From contig OZ037902.1 of the NCBI GenBank assembly GCA_964035575.1, positions 1,054,001-1,118,000 of the forward strand: DNA of 64,000 nucleotides. The letters are read 5' to 3'. Of the stretch, positions 57,201-64,000 are shown piece by piece. A model generated the notes under the pieces. That model was not told the origin of the DNA. It searched no databases and saw nothing but the letters and a program-made list of their open reading frames with translations. This stretch comes from Rhynchopus sp. YZ270_cl-10. Lineage: Eukaryota; Euglenozoa; Diplonemea; Diplonemida; Diplonemidae. The position numbers and the translations under genes were made by a program. Within the stretch, counting starts at the first letter, position 1; every line of letters begins with the position of its first letter.

Positions 57201-60200
57201 CCAAATCACCATCTCCAACGTTCTCAAAGCTGGCGACAAACAGATCGAAGCTATGTCGGTCACCCTGACACGACTCAAATTCTTTCATAAAGGAGCTGCC
57301 ATCGGGTTGGTAGGTGATAAGTCTATTGAAAACATTGATTTGGTAAAGGACTTCACGGTGATGGTGAACCTTCTCCGTGAGGTGGGTGGTGATGAGGCGG
57401 AAATACAGAGCGACGTAGGCGAGATTGGTCTGGCTCTGAGCGACCGCCAGATTGTTCTGCTTACCCAGGTTTTGGAGGTGCAGCGGAGCTCCACCCTTGG
57501 GTTAAGAAATGCACCAAAGGGCCAGGCGACGCTAAGCCCACAACGCAACAGAGAGGAGCCACCTGCGTCACGTCTCACCTCAGTTGTTCATATCGATGGA
57601 GCAAGCGTCACGCTATTCACCTCAGCAGGAGAACCCGTTGTGTCCGCCGCCATGAAGAATTTAACCTGTTCACACGACGCAAAGAAGGTAGGCTTCGAAG
57701 TAGGTTCCCTTGGCGTGCATGATGGCGTCACGCATAAGGCCTTCGTGTCTACCCCCGTTGGGGACAGTGTTGGGGACGTTCTGACCACGTCGTTGCCCGA
57801 GAACGCAACGTGTTTTTCGGTTGTTCTTGAGAACACAGTTGATACAGAGCATATCGGGGTAAGGCTGCGGAGGTTGCACTGCATCCTGGAACCGCAGTTC
57901 TTAGTAAAGCTTGCAACCTTCAGCAGCAGCATCAACACGATGAAGGCAGCATCCGCCGTCCCAGCGAGGATGCAAAACGATGTTCCTTCTGTACCCTCTA
58001 CACCAGTGGACGCGGACACCCCGATCAAAACCAGAGTAATCCGGGCGTACATGCACGAATTCACCCTTGGTGTGTCGCACCGTCCGGAGGTGCTTGAAAA
58101 GCTGACACTGCAGCAGCAGACAACCGACGAAGCGCTTCTGATCCTGTTTGAGTTGGACGGGTCTGTTGTGAATGTCACCACCGATCTCGCGTTGAGTATG
58201 TAACACCCCCCTGTTTTTTGGAGTTCTGTTTCTTACAACACCCACCCAACAGACAACCACAACATCACCGGGAGCATGCAGAGCCTGCAGGTTAAGGACA
58301 CCTCTTCTGGGTGTTATGCAGTCAAACCATCATGGAGTGGTGCACACGGCGGTGAGGCCAAGTCACTTATCGACTTTCAGGCACGGGTGTCAAACTCTAT
58401 TTCGAACGCTGCGAACGGAAGCGGAAGCGACGCTGCACCCCCCGCCCTGGTGACCCACATGCGCGAGGTCTCTGCCACCATGCACTCCCTCACCTTCACC
58501 TTCCTCCCGAACCTCCACAACGAATGCCTCGTGTACCTCAGCTCTGGCGTTCTCAAGCAGCTTGCCGCAGTTTCTGCAGACAACACCGAGAAGACGGATG
58601 GGGTGCAGGAAAGCCATGTCCACGTCCTCCTCCCCTTGAAGTACTCTGTTCAGGTCTTCAACCCTGTGGTGGTCCTGCAAGGACCTGACGATGGTGACGG
58701 TAAACTCGGTATTTTATGCGATCTTGGAGAGATTGTCATCAAAAACCAGGTAGAGGAGGTTGCAGAACCTGCCGCATTTGGTGCATCAGCGGACTATTTT
58801 GAGACAATTTCAGTGACGTTGAACAAAATGAGTTTTGCTGTTGGGCGTGGAAACGTCTCTTCTGGTGTTGTCGACGGGGCTGTCATCTCCATTGAAGCGA
58901 AAAACCGCATCTTCGCACCAAAATCGCAACCCCGAGAGAGCGCAGATGGCTTCACTTCTCCTAAGGTCCTCGCCACTTCATTTGCCTCAAAAACACCGGA
59001 CTCTCAGACCACCATAGAACTTTCCAACACAAAGGCGATTTTCAAGCGTGAAAGCGTGCGCATCATGATGGCAGTGCTCAACGAAACCGCAGACAACGTT
59101 GTACGACCGCAGCAGACGCAGCCTGCAGCTCCACAGGTAAGTCTTCAGGAGAAGACGCACGTTGTGCTGAATTTTTCTATTCCGTCTTTATCTGCGGTTG
59201 TTTGTAATGGAAGGTCTGAGGAGATTGTGGATTTTTCATTGGGTGGGTTGGAGTTGGTAAGGTGTGCACGTGGTGTGTCTGGAGCGTGGGAGGAGCATTC
59301 ATTCCGCCTGGCAACCATAGAGATGCGTGAGATGTGGCGTCGTGGGTCGAACACATACTGCCGCAACCTTTGCTATGATATGGGTGATGCGAGCGGACCT
59401 ACACCAGCCTCCGTACACCACACCCCACCGGACGCCATCCGCATTGATTCCCTCAAAGAAACGCGGACCCATGTGTGCAGCCAAAACGTTGCCGCCACTC
59501 TCCATGTCAACCCGTTCATTTTCGTTCCCTCGATCGTCTTTGAATGTTACAACACATTTTACCTCCCGTACACTGAAGTGTTTACAGGGAATACCAAAGG
59601 GGCGGATCATTGCAGAGCGCGCAATATTGTTATCTCTGAGACTGCGGAGCTTCGGCAGGATTTGCATCTAGGGTTTGCGGAGAACAGACGCTTTTGCGAT
59701 GGGTTCGGTTCCTCCTCGGGAGACCCTGTGTACTATGCTGAGCGTGCAACACATCTGCAGGTCAAAGGGGAAAAGGGTGTCAACGTAATTGAAATCCGCG
59801 GTGATAAGAACAGTCGTACTGTGTTCATTCATTTGGAGCGGAGTGTGGAGGACACAATGAAGCGGGGGTTGCTTGACCTGGTGCATACGAACCTTCCGTT
59901 CATTCATGTGGACCCTGGTATTACGATGCGGTTCGTTGATGTGAACATTGTGTTCTGCTTGGAAGGACCTGACCAGGTGTCGTACACATCGTATCATGCA
60001 ACGGATACATCTGCAGCAGAACTCCGTGTAGTATTGGATGAGGTGTGTGAATGCGCAGAACGGAGCTATTATTTGGTTGCAGGCAACACCTCGCTGAGGA
60101 CCCAAATGTACAAACGGCGTGTCCACAACATTGCTCCACCCACGGAAACCACAGCAGAACCATTAAAACAAGAGTTTAACGTCAAATTCGATGTCTCCTT

Positions 60201-63200
60201 TGGTGTAGGTCTTGCAGGAGAGCTTCCGAAGGAACGTTCCGAGCTAGGCGCACCTCCAATTCATCAGCGGTGCATTATGTTAACTGGGAGAGTGGTGGGA
60301 GGGGAGTTTTCCGCCACCACTGCAGTGAACACACCACCACAAAGTACCTGCGCATTCTCGGTACAGCGCCTCTGTGCGGTGCACCTTCCGGTTCTCCCAA
60401 TCCATGCTTCGTCGACGTTGGCAGGGGCTGCTAAAATCGCTCCATTGTTCAGTCAAAAGGATCGGGCAAAAAGCTATATTTTGCGTCCCACAGATATCCA
60501 AGCGTCCTGGGAGAAGGGCGTCGAGGAAGATTCACTGCAGGTGATTGTGGGGGAGCTGCAGGGGTACCTTTGTTTGGGTGATGCGGAATGTGTAACGCAA
60601 TTTAGCAAGGCCTTGCCGCAGGCCGGAGGGGTGCCGGACCAAGCGAATTTTACGAGGAAAAAGGCGGTGGCGGTGTCGCAGAAGCGTGCCTCTGTGACTG
60701 TTACGTTGTCAAAAGCCGCGTTTTGCCTGGTAGATGACACTACAGGGTCGACACTGCCCTTTTTGGAGGTAGTATTTGCACAGAATGCGTTGAAGGTTAT
60801 ATCAAAGTCTTCTGCCGATACTTCACTGACAGCAGCATGCGGGGTGTCGCTCAGGGTATATGATGAGGGAAACTGCGAGTGGACACAGCTTGTAGAACAG
60901 ACCTCCGTTTCTTTAAGCACAACCACATCTCATCTGGGCACATCAAAGCAGGGTGCGCGTGGTGTCGGGGGCGGCAGTAGCTGTGCTGATACGCATACGG
61001 AGGCGACGTTGAGTGCGTCGTTTGTGGATGTGCAGATTACACCATCTTTTGTGAAATCTCTGCGGAATTTTTCAAAGAAAAGCTCAGGAATTGCTTCGGG
61101 GGAGCCTCTCTGCATGCAGTCAATGTTCTATATCCACAATGACTGTGGTCGAAACATCGTTGTCGCCGCCTTTGCTAATACCGAAGGGGTGCAGACTGCG
61201 CTCACCCACACCATGGCGACCCAGGAGGAAATCATCACAAACAAGCTGAATCTCATCAAGGTCGCTTCCGGGAGTGGTGTTCACTTCGACTCCAGCGAGG
61301 CGTTTGGGTACATCTGTATCATGGAAGACGGGGCGATGGAGAGTAGGGTATTTGAATTGGATGCAGACCTGCAGTGGCAGAAATTATCTGTGGGGATCGT
61401 TGGGGTCCACCCTGTTGGGAAGAGCTTCATCGCAGAGACACAGAATAAGTCTGGGAGGAAACACATCACCTTCAGATCGACGGTCACCGTGCAGAACCAT
61501 CTTCTTGATGACATCTGCATTGTCGGGGTCGGTGTCGTTCCTGGAAAGCGCTCTGCAAAGTCATACTCCGCGTCAATCCTTAGCGTCCCCCATACAGTTC
61601 TCCAACAGCAACCGGTAGTCCTCCAACCAGCAAACCTTCCTGATGGGCAGGCCTTCGGCGATGCACAGCTTGGGTATATGTGGGGCTCACTGCTTTCACT
61701 GAGGAGTGAGTGGTCCAGGTATTTGGTGGCGTTTCAAAGTGAAAACGCTGGACAGGGTGATTCTGCGTATGTGTGCTCAGTTTCTATGGAGAGGGAGCGT
61801 GGTGTTGAAACGACAGCTGTGTCTCCGGTCTTCAAGAAATACGACCGAAAGGCGACCACACAGCGTGTTGTGATGCACATCAACCCTTTGGTGCGAATCA
61901 CGAACCAGCTGCCGATGGATCTTCACTACTATGCGGTGGGTGGGAAGAAGGAGAGTGTCGGTGTCGTGAAGGGCTATGGCGGGGAGGATGACGTCAAGAT
62001 GCATGAGTTGGACAAGGCAGTGGTAGGGGCCTGGCCTGAGACGAAGATCAGAATGGCGGCGGCATGTGAGATAGGCGGCATGGACCTGAAGACAGAGGGT
62101 GCGTCGCTGATATGGAACTCTGCACCGATGGCGGACATTGATGCACTGCTGGAGAGAACGAACACTTTGAAGATGGCGTCGGGTCTGACAAACCAAAAAT
62201 TTGTCGCGCACGTACGTTACAACTCTCGTGGCAACCCCACCATCTTCGCGCCAATCTGGGTCGTAAACTGCACCCAACACGCCATCGAGGTCTTCCCAAA
62301 ACACCATGTTACACCCACCCGCCTCCCACCGAAGGACGAAACCCCGCTTCCCATCTCCCTCGAAAAGCTCTCTGATACAGACACACTCTATGTCACTATC
62401 GACAAGCAGTTTGAGGACGACCGCCGTCCACCCCAGGCCATAGCGTTAGATGTAGGCGACGTGGCGTCGGGAGGAACCGGCAGTCTTGTGTTTGCGGAGG
62501 GGAACACTGGGGAGCGTCTGACGCATATTGGGGTGACGTGCAGTACGGTGACGTGGCCTGGGACGGATGCGTGTACAAGGATATTGAAGTTTGTGCCGAA
62601 GTGGACGATACATAACACTTCTTCGCAGAGGTTGTCTGTGAGGTTGGTGCTGCCGGGGGGGACGCGGCCGTCGTTGTCGCTTGCGCCGGGGGAGACGAAG
62701 TTGTGTTCGTCGTCTGGTGCAGAGTCGCAGATTGAAGTGAAATATGAGTCTGACGCACTGCTCAACAACCGCTTCTCGCGCCCCTTCTCCATTGCCTCAG
62801 CGGGTAACGACCTTCTCCTCCGTATGAACTGCGAGGCCAAAACCGACACCGCAATGCACGTTGGCAACTGCTTTGCAGGGCACACCACACCGAACTCAGA
62901 CGTCCCAGAGTTCTTCCGTGTCATCAGAGTGCTCACCACCCTCGCAAACGGCTCCATCAACGTCACCTTCACCGAATCCCGCAAGCCCCCTTTCCTTATC
63001 GAAAACCGCACCGGGTATCCCATCTCCTTCACACAGAAGGGCATATCGCATGCCCCTCTCCGTGTTGTCAAGCCGTACAGCACGATACCATATGCAGCTG
63101 ACGACCCCTTCATCGAGGCGCAAGCACATTTCAAGGTTCTCACTGCGAATGGCGCGGTTGTGGCTGAACGGGACATCAAAATAGGCAAGCCCTCCTCACA

Positions 63201-64000
63201 CCCTGCACGCGTCACCCCGGCAACACTACGCGGCATGCCCGCAGTGCACAGCAACACACAGCACTCCGCCGACGCCTCCGTCTCTGTTCTCTGCTTCTCC
63301 GAAGACCACTACCTTGGGAAGAAGATGAGGGCTTCCCACGGTCTAGGCTACGGTGTATACAAAGCAGCATTCGAAGGAATTAGTGTAGGCATCAGCCAGC
63401 CAGATTCATACGAAGATATCACAGTGCTTACAGTGGTCAACAGCATGGTCCTCTTCAAGAAGAACCCTGGGGAAGATGCCTTCAATGCTGTGATCGGTGA
63501 CGTTCAGATTGACGATGTGACCGAACCGCATCCAGTATACCCTGTAGTCTTGCAACGTGAAGTCGATGCCGAAGAAGGTTCGCAAACCAAACCGTTTCTC
63601 TATGTTGAATCCTTAATGTCAGCAACAACAGGGGATGTGGTCGCGATTCGCAATCTGTACATACGGTGTCTTCCTCTGCAGCTCCGTATTTCGGACAAAT
63701 TTTTGTCCGCGGTGTTGCAGTTTTTTGATACAATCAAAGAGGACCAGGACACTGCGAAATCTATTGTTTCAAAACGAACCCACGTTGAAAAGGCGGTTCC
63801 GGCAGACGTATTCTCTGACACATTATGCTTCATTTCGAACATCCAAATTCAGGGCCTAAAGGTGACTATTTCATTCATGCGCCAATCCGAGGATAATGGA
63901 GTCTCCTTCACGCAGTATTCCTCACAGAGGTGGTGGCTTGCGTACATCCTCCGGTCGGTGGAAAACACCTCCCTCGAGTGGGCACCGTTCGTCATCTGCG
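51247..64000 (+). CDS. VPS13: VPS13-family bridge-like lipid-transfer protein (partial, runs off the right edge)
   Basis: Exon 1 is 51247-58195. A 57-base intron follows (58196-58252, GTATGT to CAACAG). Exon 2 is open from 58253 to the window end, giving about 4,232 residues so far. The N-terminus is a chorein domain (MLEQYVSSFLASYLGKYI, then VSVWDGKLKLSNLELR). An extended-chorein pattern of repeated beta segments follows, as in proteins that form a hydrophobic groove moving phospholipids between membranes at contact sites. VPS13 adaptor-binding-like repeats start beyond about residue 3,500 (HINPLVRITNQLPMDLHYYA; later FLIENRTGYPISF). Between 64,000 and the true end the ATG2-C/PH-like tail would be expected. 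Size is at the upper end of the family. An 18-codon frame precedes the start. No break in the frame was noted in the lines checked. Confidence 0.9.

Noticed and set aside
62221-62232. CTCTCGTG as a minus-strand family-A loop
   Set aside because: It lies in VPS13 coding sequence with no matching arms.

Overview
The window is eukaryotic nuclear DNA from a flagellated protist. Twelve protein genes are recognisable. Several carry short GT-AG introns that usually begin GTATG; the smallest are 53-57 bases. Coding sequence is moderately GC-rich, and the spacers are T/A-run rich and full of small repeats. A polycystin-2-like channel and a KATNIP-like protein point to a cilium. All twelve genes lie on the + strand, and several start codons sit just behind a pyrimidine-rich AG. 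Both traits recall euglenozoan-type transcription and trans-splicing, but cis-introns are more common here than in kinetoplastids. A diplonemid-like, fornicate or alveolate source cannot be separated from sequence alone.

Layout: a triple-PDZ scaffold (0.4-2.0 kb); a KATNIP-like DUF4457 protein (3.9-6.7 kb); a single-pass membrane protein with an acidic tail (8.4-9.1 kb); a four-exon polycystin-2-like channel (13.1-17.2 kb); a SET-type methyltransferase-like protein (19.1-21.6 kb); a sodium:glutamate/aspartate symporter (24.4-26.2 kb); a coiled-coil protein of unknown role (27.8-30.6 kb); a 110-residue membrane protein (31.1-31.5 kb); a five-exon CAF1/CNOT7 deadenylase (32.6-35.8 kb); a 9 kb gene-free zone packed with inverted-repeat elements (35.8-45.1 kb); a Crinkler/RHS-like P-loop protein (45.1-47.5 kb); an apparently N-myristoylated GST-fold protein (49.7-50.4 kb); and most of a giant VPS13 lipid-transfer protein that runs off the right edge (51.2-64.0 kb). 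The genes form no obvious pathway. Themes are cilium (PKD2, KATNIP), membranes (VPS13, symporter, small membrane proteins) and mRNA turnover (CAF1).

The most interesting signal is in the spacers. About twenty copies of a 30-40 base stem-loop (family A) occur, always on the same strand as the genes. They keep the loop core ACGAGAG and the tail CTTACAAACTTTT while the stems vary and partly compensate. One copy sits inside a small inverted-repeat transposon within a polycystin intron, which gives a filled/empty comparison with a second copy of that transposon. A second plus-strand hairpin family (B) ends in TACAACCAAGTTTTC. Many MITE-like inverted-repeat elements, several nested, are also present, with a large foldback element and a composite repeat whose tandem units carry locus-specific variants.
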